A stretch of 7,783 nucleotides of DNA from Betaproteobacteria bacterium (GTDB lineage: Bacteria; Pseudomonadota; Gammaproteobacteria; Burkholderiales; Thiobacillaceae): contig JAIFLB010000152.1 in NCBI GenBank assembly GCA_020049245.1, forward strand, positions 1 to 7,783, written 5' to 3'. Shown here one piece after another: positions 1 through 6,951 of the stretch (within the stretch, counting starts at the first letter, position 1; each line of letters opens with the position of its first letter). A model generated the notes under the pieces. It did no database searches and had not been told where the DNA came from. It saw only the letters and a program-made list of their open reading frames with translations. The translations under genes and the position numbers were made by a program.

Positions 1-1118
1 CGGATTCGCTCCAGCGAGGTGGTGTAGGCAAAACGCACATTTCGGCTCGCTGCATGCGAGCCGAAATCGTTTCCTGGGGTGATCGCCACGCCGGCATCCA
101 GCAACAGCTGCTCTGCCAGTGCTTCCGCCGGCATGCCGAAACGACTGATATCGGCGTAACAATAAAAAGCGCCTTGCGGAGCGCTCCTCACCTCAAAACC
201 CAGACGCGCCAACTCCGGCAACAAAGCATCTCGCCGCAGCCGCAGTTCTGCTTTGCAGGTTTCGAGCAGCACGCGCGTTTCGTTGTTCAGCGCGACCAGT
301 GCGGCATACTGAGCGATGGTCGGCGCAGAAAGGAAGATGTTCTGCGCCAGCTTGTCGATGCTGCTCAGCAACGACGGCGGCACCAACATCCAGCCCAGAC
401 GCCAGCCGGTCATCAGGAAATACTTCGAGAAACTGTTGATCACGATCACGTCATCGCCAAGTCCAGCGGCGCTGGCCGGCGATTCGTCATACACCAGCTC
501 GTGATAAATCTCGTCGACGATCAGCCAACCACCGCGCGCCCGTACTTCGGCATGGATCGCTGCCAGTTCCTCCGGCGCAATCAAGGTTCCGGTTGGATTG
601 CCCGGGTTCGCCACCAATACGCCCCGGGTCTGTGGCCCCCAGTGCCGCGCAACCGCCTCGGCGGTGAGTTGATAGCCGGTCTCCGGCCCCACCGGAATGC
701 CAACCGCGCGGGCCTCGACCAGCCGCGCGAAATGCCGATTACAGGGATAGCCGGGATCGGCGAGCAGGATTTCCTCGCCCGGATTGAATAACGCCGCCAT
801 CGCCAGCAACAAGGCGCCGGACGCGCCTGGCGTCACGCAAACCCGGCTGGGTGACACCTCCACGCCGTAGCGGTCGCCGTAGTAATCGGCGATTGCCTTG
901 CGCAACGCCGGCATGCCGAGCGCCGGTGTGTAGTGAGTATGCCCGGCGCGCAATGCGGCGATACCGGCTTCGACGATCGGCGCCGGCGTTGCGAAATCGG
1001 GTTCCCCGACTTCCAGATGAATGATGTCGCGCCCGGCCGCTTCCAGCTCGCGTGCCCGCGCCAGGATCGCCATGACGCGAAACGGTTCGATATCCTCGGC
1101 GCGCTGGGCGATGTTCAC
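1..1118 (-). CDS. PLP-dependent aminotransferase, class I/II (C-terminus cut by window edge)
   Basis: Cytosolic fold-type I enzyme predicted to transfer an amino group between an amino acid and a 2-oxo acid using pyridoxal phosphate; the substrate cannot be told from sequence. I translated most of the minus frame and it is open for 372 codons. Visible hallmarks are HLEVGEPDF near residue 36, the NPGNPTG loop, VDEIYHE with Asp202 to contact the cofactor ring nitrogen, SFSKYFLMTGWRLGW with Schiff-base Lys232, and VRFAYT with Arg362 for the substrate carboxylate. The frame reaches the edge at SLERI, so roughly 15-25 residues are missing. I chose the GTG at 1118 because the N-terminus then reads (M)NIAQRAEDIEPFRVM, as in Pseudomonas relatives; no strong Shine-Dalgarno is visible. 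It starts 11 bp after the thioredoxin stop and is probably the last visible gene of the operon. The family is certain, the substrate unknown. Confidence 0.93.
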   Translation of the reverse strand, partial: MNIAQRAEDIEPFRVMAILARARELEAAGRDIIHLEVGEPDFATPAPIVEAGIAALRAGHTHYTPALGMPALRKAIADYYGDRYGVEVSPSRVCVTPGASGALLLAMAALFNPGEEILLADPGYPCNRHFARLVEARAVGIPVGPETGYQLTAEAVARHWGPQTRGVLVANPGNPTGTLIAPEELAAIHAEVRARGGWLIVDEIYHELVYDESPASAAGLGDDVIVINSFSKYFLMTGWRLGWMLVPPSLLSSIDKLAQNIFLSAPTIAQYAALVALNNETRVLLETCKAELRLRRDALLPELARLGFEVRSAPQGAFYCYADISRFGMPAEALAEQLLLDAGVAITPGNDFGSHAASRNVRFAYTTSLERI

Positions 1119-1129
1119 GTCAAGCGCGC

Positions 1130-1510
1130 TTACAGATGTTCGGCGATGAACTCGCGCACGAAATGCTCCGGTTTGGCGCTATGGAAACGCGCAACCTCTT
1201 CACCGTTCTTGAACAGCAATACCGTCGGGAACCCACGCGCGCCATAGCGGCCGGCCAGCTTCATGTTTTCGTCCTCATCCACCTCGACCTTGGCCAGCTT
1301 GACCTTGCCGGCGAACTCGGGAATCACCTTGGCCAGCACCGGCGTCAGAAAATGGCAGGGGCCACACCATTCCGCCCAGAGATCGACCAGGATGAGTTGA
1401 TGATGAGAAGCTTCGATGACGTCGTGCTCGAAATGATGCAAATCAGTATCGAAAATGTACTGCCCCTTGCAGGCTTCCTCGTGTTTGTGGTCGTGATGTT
1501 GCAGCGTCAT
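1130..1510 (-). CDS. Thioredoxin-family protein with His-rich N-terminal tail
   Basis: A 126-residue cytosolic thioredoxin-fold protein, probably a thiol-disulfide reductase. The active site is WAEWCGPC with Cys49 and Cys52, and the cis-proline motif GFPT has Pro95; both are canonical. The fold starts near residue 18, so the first 16 or so residues are an extension over a 105-110 residue thioredoxin. That tail reads HHDHKHEEACKG, with four His (5, 6, 8, 10) and an extra Cys14, suggesting possible metal binding; this is inference. No signal peptide is visible. It lacks the TPR region of YbbN/CnoX, although the fold resembles that protein's first domain. The ATG overlaps the mtfA stop as ATGA, so translation is probably coupled to mtfA; purine-rich GGGGTGGA lies just upstream. 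It is unlikely to be the housekeeping trxA, but that cannot be excluded. Confidence 0.93.
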   Translation of the reverse strand: MTLQHHDHKHEEACKGQYIFDTDLHHFEHDVIEASHHQLILVDLWAEWCGPCHFLTPVLAKVIPEFAGKVKLAKVEVDEDENMKLAGRYGARGFPTVLLFKNGEEVARFHSAKPEHFVREFIAEHL

Positions 1511-2313
1511 GATGGTTCCACCCCTTGCAAAAACGGCGCCAGCCGAGTCAACGGATCTTGCCGGTAAAACTGGCGCAGTTGTTCATAGACCGCCGGATAG
1601 TCGTCGAACAGGATATCCGGCGCTTCAAAAAAATACTCGCTCAGCACGGCAAAGAATTCGGCCGGGCTCTCGCTCGCATAAGGATCGATTTCCGTCTCTT
1701 CGTCCGCATCGACGCGGCGGCAGAAATCGGTATAGGCGGCATTGAAGATGCCTGACCAGGTTTCCACCGACATGCCGGTGTGCAGTGCCGGCAAGCCATT
1801 CACCGAGCCATTGCGCATATCCAGCTTGTGGGCGAACTCGTGAATCACGACGTTGTAGCCCTGGCAATGGCCGGAGGCAATGACATCGTCGAGCGACAAC
1901 ACCAGCGGCCCGCCTTCCCAGGCCTCGCCGCTGAGCGGCTGGCGCACGCGATGCACGATGCCGAAGTCATCGGTAATTTCCCGGTCCGGGACGAACTCAC
2001 CTGGATACAGAATGATTTCGCGCCAACCCAGATAGGCCGGATAACCCAGATTCAGGATCGGCAAAGCTGCCTGCAACGCGATCGCGGCGCGCAGCGAAGC
2101 ATCGAGTCGGGCACCTGAAACCGGCGTCATGGTTTTATCCGTCAGCAATTGCTCGGCCAGCTCGCACAAGGTGTGCTTTTCCGATTCAGACAGGCCGAAA
2201 AAAAGCGGCAGGGCAAGTGTCGTTGACACCGCTTTCTGCCACTCATCACCCGAGGCAAGATCATCGCCGACCGCCTCGGACCGGGAAAAGAGCGTCTTCC
2301 AGAAACCCGGCAC
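1507..2313 (-). CDS. mtfA: MtfA-family (M90) zinc metallopeptidase
   Basis: In E. coli, MtfA is a cytosolic zinc aminopeptidase-like protein that binds the repressor Mlc (DgsA) and so affects ptsG expression. Here the gluzincin motif is IHEFAHKLD, with His158, Glu159 and His162 counted from the chosen start. The likely third zinc ligand is Glu219 in SPAEFFAVLSEYFF, which is highly typical of the family. The C-terminal YRQDP segment also matches. I chose the GTG at 2313: it gives 268 residues against 265 in E. coli, begins at the PGFWKTLF block, has GGAGAG 7 bases upstream, and lies 22 bp after typA. A longer in-frame ATG at 2367 would give 286 residues but overlap the end of typA with an unconserved tail. 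The stop overlaps the thioredoxin start. Whether the organism has Mlc is not visible here. Confidence 0.93.
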   Translation of the reverse strand: MPGFWKTLFSRSEAVGDDLASGDEWQKAVSTTLALPLFFGLSESEKHTLCELAEQLLTDKTMTPVSGARLDASLRAAIALQAALPILNLGYPAYLGWREIILYPGEFVPDREITDDFGIVHRVRQPLSGEAWEGGPLVLSLDDVIASGHCQGYNVVIHEFAHKLDMRNGSVNGLPALHTGMSVETWSGIFNAAYTDFCRRVDADEETEIDPYASESPAEFFAVLSEYFFEAPDILFDDYPAVYEQLRQFYRQDPLTRLAPFLQGVEPS

Positions 2314-2320
2314 CGGCGCT

Positions 2321-2326
2321 CTCTCC
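2321..2326 (-). promoter_or_regulatory. Shine-Dalgarno GGAGAG for mtfA
   Basis: On the minus strand GGAGAG lies 7 bases before the GTG at 2313, in the short gap after the typA stop (2336-2338). It is the main reason for preferring this GTG over the upstream in-frame ATG at 2367. Confidence 0.6.
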
Positions 2327-2335
2327 GATAAAAAC

Positions 2336-3835
2336 TCAGCCTTCGCGATTGGCCCGCTTGCGCTCATGCTCTTTCAGGAAGCGCTTGCGGATACGGACGC
2401 TCTTCGGCGTGATTTCCACCAGTTCGTCGTCGGCGATGAATTCGACGGCGGATTCCAGCGTCATGATCGTCGGCGGCACCAGGCGCACGGCTTCGTCGGT
2501 GCCGGAGGCGCGCACGTTGGTCAGTTGCTTGCCCTTGATCGGGTTGACCACCAGATCGTTGTCGCGGCTATGCACGCCAATGATCATGCCTTCGTACAGC
2601 GGATCGTTGTGCTGCACGAACATGCGGCCGCGATCCTGCAATTTCCACAAGGCATAGGCCACCGCCGCGCCGTCTTCGGCGGAGATCAGCACGCCGTTGC
2701 GACGTTCCGGCATGTCCGGACGCACCGGGCCCCAGTCGTCGAACACGTGGCTCATGATGCCGGTGCCGCGCGTCATGGTCATGAAATCGCCCTGGAAGCC
2801 GATCAGGCCGCGCGCCGGAATACGGTATTCCAGACGCACCCGACCCTGACCGTCCGGCACCATGTCGAGCAGGTCGCCGCGACGGCGGCCGATTTCTTCC
2901 ATGATCGAACCCTGGTGGGTTTCTTCCACGTCGATGGTGAGCAGTTCGTACGGCTCCTGCTTCTCGCCGTCCATTTCACGGGTGACCACGCGCGGACGCG
3001 ACACGGCCAGCTCGAAGCCTTCGCGGCGCATGTTTTCGATCAGGATGGTCAGGTGCAATTCGCCACGGCCGGACACCAGGAAGACATCCGCGTCTTCCGT
3101 GTCTTCCACGCGCAGCGCGACGTTGACCAGCAGTTCTTTCTGCAGGCGGTCACGGATGTTGCGGCTGGTGACGAACTTGCCTTCCTTGCCGGCGAACGGC
3201 GAGGTGTTGACCATGAAGTTCATCGTCAGGGTCGGCTCGTCGATGGCGATCACCGGCAGTGCTTCGGGGTTTTCGACATCGGCGATGGTGGCACCGATCG
3301 CGACGTGCTCGACGCCGGAAATAATGATGATGTCGCCGGCTTCGGCTTCTTCAACCGGCACGCGATCGAGACCACGGAAACCCAGGATGCTGCCGATGCG
3401 GGCCTTTTCCTTGAACTCGTCACCGAGCAGCACCATGACTTCCTGATTCAGCTTCATGCGACCGCGCTGGATGCGGCCAACGCCAAGGCGGCCAAGGTAT
3501 TTCGAATAATCCAGCGCCGCGATCTGCATTTGCAGCGGCTCGTCCGGGCTACCGCTGGGCGGCGCGACATGTTTCAGAATGGTCTGATACATGGCTTCCA
3601 TATCGGTTTCCGGATTCTTCTCGTGTTCTTCCAGATTCAGCGTCGCCCAACCTTGCAGTGCGGAGGCGTAGACCACCGGAAAATCCATCTGCTCATCGGT
3701 CGCGCCAAGCTTGTCGAACAGATCGAAGGTCTCGTTGATGACCCATTCCGGACGGCTGCCGGGACGGTCGACCTTGTTCACCACGACGATCGGCTTCAAG
3801 CCGGGCCTTCGACCGCGTCGACCAGCAGCAGACAA
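2336..3835 (-). CDS. typA: typA 3' fragment: rest of G domain, domains II, III, V and C-terminal domain
   Basis: Homology begins at GLKPIVVVNKVD near 3802; the frame is open further up to a TTG at 3835, but those 11 extra codons are an out-of-frame reading of the upstream part. In restored numbering it contains G4 NKVD (128-131), G5 SAL (166-168), the domain II barrel, the TSPFAGKEGKFVTSR block (319-333), SGRGELHL (363-370) and the TypA-specific C-terminal region ending in RKRFLKEHERKRANREG. It has no P-loop, so if translated alone it could not bind GTP normally. Confidence 0.88.
   Translation of the reverse strand: MSAAGRRGRRPGLKPIVVVNKVDRPGSRPEWVINETFDLFDKLGATDEQMDFPVVYASALQGWATLNLEEHEKNPETDMEAMYQTILKHVAPPSGSPDEPLQMQIAALDYSKYLGRLGVGRIQRGRMKLNQEVMVLLGDEFKEKARIGSILGFRGLDRVPVEEAEAGDIIIISGVEHVAIGATIADVENPEALPVIAIDEPTLTMNFMVNTSPFAGKEGKFVTSRNIRDRLQKELLVNVALRVEDTEDADVFLVSGRGELHLTILIENMRREGFELAVSRPRVVTREMDGEKQEPYELLTIDVEETHQGSIMEEIGRRRGDLLDMVPDGQGRVRLEYRIPARGLIGFQGDFMTMTRGTGIMSHVFDDWGPVRPDMPERRNGVLISAEDGAAVAYALWKLQDRGRMFVQHNDPLYEGMIIGVHSRDNDLVVNPIKGKQLTNVRASGTDEAVRLVPPTIMTLESAVEFIADDELVEITPKSVRIRKRFLKEHERKRANREG
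3795..3809 (-). other. typA: Deletion junction that breaks typA
   Basis: On the minus strand the last in-register codons are GAA GGC CCG, and the next homologous codons are GGC TTG AAG CCG, sharing the G at 3802. The family spacing implies a net loss of 43 bases (14 codons plus one base), which shifts the frame. Beside the junction the plus strand reads CGGCTTCAAGCCG, a short palindrome-like hairpin; such structure can promote either replication slippage or read misassembly. The exact breakpoints cannot be set without a relative to compare. Confidence 0.8.
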
Positions 3836-4116
3836 CCATCCACCATGCCGAGCACGCGCTCGACTTCACCGCCGAAGTCGGCGTGGCCGGGGGTGTCGAC
3901 GATGTTGATGCGATAACCCTGGTAGTCGATGGCGGTGTTCTTCGCCAGAATGGTGATGCCGCGCTCCTTTTCCAGGTCATTCGAATCCATCACGCGTTCA
4001 GTCACCTGCTGGTGAGCAGCGTAGGTGCCGGCTTGTTGCAGAAGCTTGTCAACCAGCGTGGTCTTGCCATGGTCGACGTGCGCGATGATGGCGATGTTGC
4101 GGAGGGCGCGGGCCAT
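3796..4116 (-). CDS. typA: typA 5' fragment: N-terminal half of the GTPase domain
   Basis: This 106-residue frame carries the P-loop AHVDHGKTT (residues 12-20), the switch I segment ending in ERGITI (residues 51-55) and the G3 motif DTPGHADFGGE (residues 74-84). It stops right after VEGPA; the last Ala is already out of register. It lacks the NKVD specificity motif, so it could not act as a complete GTPase alone. See the whole-gene entry for the reconstruction. Confidence 0.88.
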   Translation of the reverse strand: MARALRNIAIIAHVDHGKTTLVDKLLQQAGTYAAHQQVTERVMDSNDLEKERGITILAKNTAIDYQGYRINIVDTPGHADFGGEVERVLGMVDGCLLLVDAVEGPA

Positions 4117-4145
4117 TTAAATGTGTCCGTTCAGAAAAACGCAAG

Positions 4146-4154
4146 ATTCTAACA
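4146..4154 (-). promoter_or_regulatory. Candidate extended -10 promoter element for typA operon
   Basis: On the minus strand TGTTAGAAT fits an extended -10 element (TG, one base, then TAGAAT). It lies 29 bases before the typA ATG. No good -35 hexamer is present at 16-18 bp, which extended -10 promoters tolerate. The 101 bp gap in which it sits holds no gene. Confidence 0.4.
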
Positions 4155-4217
4155 TTGCCATCTTGCCAATTCTTGACAGCATTCAATAGCAAAGGCTGAA
4201 CAGTTTCCAGCCGCTGC

Positions 4218-4910
4218 TTATTTCGCAACCTTTGCGGCGGCTGGCCGAGTCGAATTCGCTTGATTCTGCTTGCCAGCCAGCAAACGACCGAGTTCACCAT
4301 TGCACTGCCCACTCAGATCGCGATACGACTCCGGGCTGTCGATGACTGGATGCCGCATCTGGCCGAGCGCCTGATAAACGTAATTGAACTGCTGGAAGAA
4401 GCGGTTGCGCGCCTGCTCCTGATTCAGGCTGCCAGTCCGTTCAATGGCAGCGGTATCGAACACGTCCTGGCTGAACTGGCGGACTTCATCCGACATGATG
4501 CGCAACACTTCCAGGTCATAGTCCTGATGCTTCATTTCATGATCCAGCACCAGCTTGAAAGCGCAGGAATCCTTTGGCAGTTCGCTGGCAACGTAAATCA
4601 CCGGGGCGGTCACAATCCGTGTCGTCATCGACAAGCGCTTGCCGGGCAAGTTCGTCTCGTTGAAGCTCAACTCGACCTTCTGCCGGTTTTGAAACAACCC
4701 GACCCCGAGGTCCGCCTTGAAGCCGCCTTGCGCTTGCGCCAGCGTGATTTGCTTGACGTTCTTGCTGTGATCTATCGACAAAACGCCATGCTCGATGACC
4801 ACCCGATTGCTGATCTGCCAATTTGCACCCGCGTTTGCCATCAAGGGGACGCAGAATGACAGGCCGCTTATCACGGCAACACAGCGCAGAAACACCCTTT
4901 CAATGAACAT
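4218..4910 (-). CDS. Exported protein of unknown function with HExxH motif
   Basis: I do not recognise a named family with confidence. The 230-residue protein begins with a signal peptide: basic MFIERVFLR, a hydrophobic core, and a likely cleavage after MANA (residue 27), so it should reach the periplasm or beyond. Residues 121-131 read VLDHEMKHQDYD, containing HExxH (His124, Glu125, His128), the zinc and catalytic signature of gluzincin peptidases. Cys116 just before it and Cys203 in SGQCNG are the only Cys of the mature part and could form a disulfide. The third zinc ligand is not obvious. The tail after about residue 214 is Ala/Lys/Gln-rich and probably disordered. It may be a secreted zinc peptidase of the DUF922-like kind, or a catalytically dead relative. 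It lies 101 bp upstream of typA on the same strand and starts the divergent region shared with the HD-GYP gene. Confidence 0.82.
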   Translation of the reverse strand: MFIERVFLRCVAVISGLSFCVPLMANAGANWQISNRVVIEHGVLSIDHSKNVKQITLAQAQGGFKADLGVGLFQNRQKVELSFNETNLPGKRLSMTTRIVTAPVIYVASELPKDSCAFKLVLDHEMKHQDYDLEVLRIMSDEVRQFSQDVFDTAAIERTGSLNQEQARNRFFQQFNYVYQALGQMRHPVIDSPESYRDLSGQCNGELGRLLAGKQNQANSTRPAAAKVAK

Positions 4911-5137
4911 CAGGCTTGGCCTATCAAAGTAAGCATTTGCAGGCTGATATTACGCAGTTGAATCAACGCATTGCCCCATCATTTCGCATAAAAACAAGAA
5001 AACCACATAGAATCAATGTATTACGACAAACCCTCGCGGCTCTATGTGTTTTAAGAGTGTGCCACGAAGAGTTTAGTAATTAGACAAACAGCCGATATCA
5101 AATCGAACTGCTCTACAAACCAACAAAACAATATTCC
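4911..5137. other. Divergent intergenic region, AT-rich
   Basis: This 227 bp gap separates the minus-strand exported-protein gene from the plus-strand response regulator and must hold both promoters. It is clearly richer in A/T than the flanking genes. On the minus strand TAATAT at 4952-4947 is a possible -10 for the exported-protein gene but has no good -35. On the plus strand TAGTAA near 5074 is a weak -10 candidate. The strongest structure is the inverted repeat listed separately. No small ORF with support and no RNA gene was recognised. Confidence 0.6.
4999..5052. repeat. Imperfect inverted repeat, 12 bp arms, 29-base spacer
   Basis: The left arm AAAACCACATAGA (4999-5011) pairs with the right arm TCTATGTGTTTT (5041-5052): twelve base pairs with one unpaired C at 5003. 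The spacer is 29 bases. The position between two divergent genes fits a regulator binding site or a structured leader. A terminator is less likely, because no gene ends nearby on either strand and the stem is AT-rich with a long loop. Confidence 0.55.
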
Positions 5138-6934
5138 ATGGACCTCAACACTTTCTCTGTGCTGAAAAACATCCGCGTTCTTTATGTCGAAGACGATGCT
5201 GCCACACGGGAAGAACTTGCCGAGATTCTCACCTTCTGGGTCAAAGATCTCGAAGTCGCCAGTAATGGGCAAACGGGTCTGGAACTGTTCTCGCGGCAAC
5301 CGCATGACATTGTGGTGACCGACATCCAGATGCCGACCATGAATGGCCTGGCAATGAGCACGGAAATGCGCCGCTTGTCGCCACATCAACCGATTCTGGT
5401 ATTGAGCGCCTACAACGACGTCGAATATCTGTTTCACGCAATTGAACTCGGCATCAGTTATTACGTTACCAAGCCGGTCAATGTGGAGCATTTGCTCGGC
5501 AAAATGACCGAAATAGCCGAAGGACTGGTTGCCAAACAAGAGAAGCTGCGCAACCAGAAGCTGCTCGAACAGTATCGCCAACTGGTCGACGCCAGCGCCA
5601 TTGTCAGCAAGTTTGATCCGCAGGGCCGCATCAGCTATGTCAACGACCGCTTTTGTGAACTGAGCGGTTACGATCAGCACGCACTGAATGGCATCGAAAT
5701 TCGGCACATGCGGCATCCGGAAGAGCCAAAGGATATTTCCGGCAAAATCTGGCAATCGGTCGTGGATGGCAACCAATGGGCAGGCATCGTGAAAAAGCAG
5801 ACACGATCCGGCGCCATGTATGTGGTTGACAGCAGCATCGTGCCTATCCTGAACCAAGATAACAGCGTGGAAGAAGTCGTCTGTCTTGATGTAGACATCA
5901 CCGATATCTACCTGAATTACGAAAACATGCTTGAGTCGCTCACCCGCAGTGAGCGATCCCTCCACGAACAACGTCATTTACTCGACGAATACAAACGCGT
6001 GCTGGAACTTGGCGCCAGCATCCTCGTTATCGACCCGGACGGACGAATCCAGGCTGTCAACCTTCGTTTGGCGAGCATGCTCGGCTATGAGATCAAGGAC
6101 TTGTGCGAGCGATCATTGAGCGAGATCGTGCCGGTGGACTATTCAACGTGCTTTCAGAAAACCACCCAGGCGATCGACGGCCATTGCAGTCAAGTCATTC
6201 CGTTCATCCATCAAAATCGCTCGGAACGTATCTTCAGCGTCAACTTCATGTCCGTGCACGATCTGCATGGCCAGATCAACGCCATCATTCTGAGCTGCCA
6301 GGACGTCACCGAGCCGTTGCGGCTGACGCGTGAAATCGTCGAAACCCAGCGTGAACTTTTGCTGGTCCTGGGCGAAGTGGTGGAAAGCCGCAGCCAGGAA
6401 ACCGGCAAACATGTTTACCGTGTCGCTGAAATCGCCCACTTGCTTGCCCTCGAATACGGCCTGGACAGGGAACAGGCGGAAATTCTGAAGACTGCCGCGC
6501 CGATGCACGATATCGGCAAGGTCGGCATTGACGATGCGATTCTGCACAAGCCAGGCAAGCTGAATTCAGACGAGTTCGAGATCATGAAAACGCATGCTGA
6601 AATCGGCCACCACATCCTCACCCGTATCGACCGCCCGCTACTCAGCATCGCCGCGCGGATTGCGTATGAACACCATGAAAATTTCGATGGCAGCGGCTAT
6701 CCGCAAGGCTTGAAAGGCGCAGAAATCTCGATCGAGGGTCGTATCATCGCCATCGCCGACGTGCTCGACGCTCTCGGCCATGCACGTGTTTACAAAGCCG
6801 CCTGGGATGACACCGCAATCCGTGATTACTTAATCACGCAACGTGGCCGCAAATTCGATCCAGTTCTGGTCGACCTGACACTTAAGCATTGGGACGCCAT
6901 AGCCGATATCCGGCAAAACCTCAGCGATATTTGA
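5138..6934 (+). CDS. Response regulator: receiver, PAS, PAS, HD-GYP (c-di-GMP phosphodiesterase)
   Basis: A 598-residue soluble regulator predicted to hydrolyse the second messenger c-di-GMP under control of a phosphorelay and sensed ligands. The receiver (about 11-125) has Asp19/Asp20, phosphoacceptor Asp62 in VVTDIQMP, Ser90 and Lys112 in VTKP. Helical linkers join two PAS domains (about 145-258, with SGYD and DITD edges, and 285-395, with MLGYE). The HD-GYP domain (about 400-590) keeps TGKH with His425, MHDIGKVGI with His457/Asp458, KPGKL, HAEIGHHIL with His486, EHHENFDGSGYP with His512/His513/Asp517, and FDPVLVDL. All motifs expected for activity are present. No membrane segment is seen, so a partner kinase probably lies elsewhere. 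The start follows an A/C-rich leader with no Shine-Dalgarno, but the receiver begins right after this ATG and the next Met is residue 65. The TolC-like gene follows after 17 bp and is probably co-transcribed. Confidence 0.95.
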   Translation: MDLNTFSVLKNIRVLYVEDDAATREELAEILTFWVKDLEVASNGQTGLELFSRQPHDIVVTDIQMPTMNGLAMSTEMRRLSPHQPILVLSAYNDVEYLFHAIELGISYYVTKPVNVEHLLGKMTEIAEGLVAKQEKLRNQKLLEQYRQLVDASAIVSKFDPQGRISYVNDRFCELSGYDQHALNGIEIRHMRHPEEPKDISGKIWQSVVDGNQWAGIVKKQTRSGAMYVVDSSIVPILNQDNSVEEVVCLDVDITDIYLNYENMLESLTRSERSLHEQRHLLDEYKRVLELGASILVIDPDGRIQAVNLRLASMLGYEIKDLCERSLSEIVPVDYSTCFQKTTQAIDGHCSQVIPFIHQNRSERIFSVNFMSVHDLHGQINAIILSCQDVTEPLRLTREIVETQRELLLVLGEVVESRSQETGKHVYRVAEIAHLLALEYGLDREQAEILKTAAPMHDIGKVGIDDAILHKPGKLNSDEFEIMKTHAEIGHHILTRIDRPLLSIAARIAYEHHENFDGSGYPQGLKGAEISIEGRIIAIADVLDALGHARVYKAAWDDTAIRDYLITQRGRKFDPVLVDLTLKHWDAIADIRQNLSDI

Positions 6935-6940
6935 TTCATC

Positions 6941-6946
6941 AAGGAA
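6941..6946 (+). promoter_or_regulatory. Shine-Dalgarno AAGGAA for the TolC-family gene
   Basis: AAGGAA lies five bases before the ATG at 6952 and inside the 17 bp gap after the HD-GYP stop. It supports that ATG as the true start even though the frame is closed 31 codons later. Confidence 0.65.
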
Positions 6947-6951
6947 TCTCC

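Larger units (their letters stand above)
2336..4116 (-). pseudogene. typA: Translational GTPase TypA/BipA, frameshifted by a net 43-base loss
   Basis: BipA/TypA is an EF-G-like GTPase that binds ribosomes, helps 50S assembly and is needed in E. coli mainly in cold or stress. The gene is present from start to stop but in two frames. The first frame reads to VDAVEGP (residue 105) and ends at TGA; the second resumes with GLKPIVVVNKVD. In the family 14 residues (beginning MPQTRFV in E. coli) lie between them. Adding 14 to the 105 and 488 readable residues gives 607, exactly the E. coli length. Everything else is well conserved, so the lesion is recent or is an assembly error. As written, no full-length protein can be made. 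The start ATG at 4116 has only a weak GGA upstream. Probable operon head for mtfA, the thioredoxin and the aminotransferase. Confidence 0.9.

Noticed and set aside
54..791. A 245-codon open frame on the plus strand
   Set aside because: It is antisense to the aminotransferase, whose lysine and cofactor motifs are all intact on the minus strand.
2311..2367. Longer mtfA start at the ATG at 2367
   Set aside because: It overlaps the typA coding end by about 30 bases, adds an unconserved 18-residue tail and lacks the good GGAGAG spacing of the GTG at 2313.
3796..3835. Programmed frameshifting in typA
   Set aside because: A slip of one base could not restore the 14 missing conserved residues, and no slippery run is present at the overlap.
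2129..3916. A 595-codon open frame on the plus strand
   Set aside because: It lies opposite typA and part of mtfA, which are unmistakable by homology. Its protein is His/Asp/Gln-rich with no recognisable domain, the usual result of reading a codon-biased gene backwards.
4194..4212. GGCTG/CAGCC hairpin after the exported-protein gene, possible terminator
   Set aside because: The stem has only five pairs with a nine-base loop, and the minus-strand T run is just three bases; too weak to call.
4999..5052. Integron attC site or transposon end
   Set aside because: The arms do not match the conserved attC core ends, and there is no integrase, transposase or target-site duplication nearby.
5051..5977. 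A 308-codon open frame on the minus strand
   Set aside because: It is the antisense shadow of the receiver and first PAS domain of the HD-GYP gene. Its product shows no coherent family.
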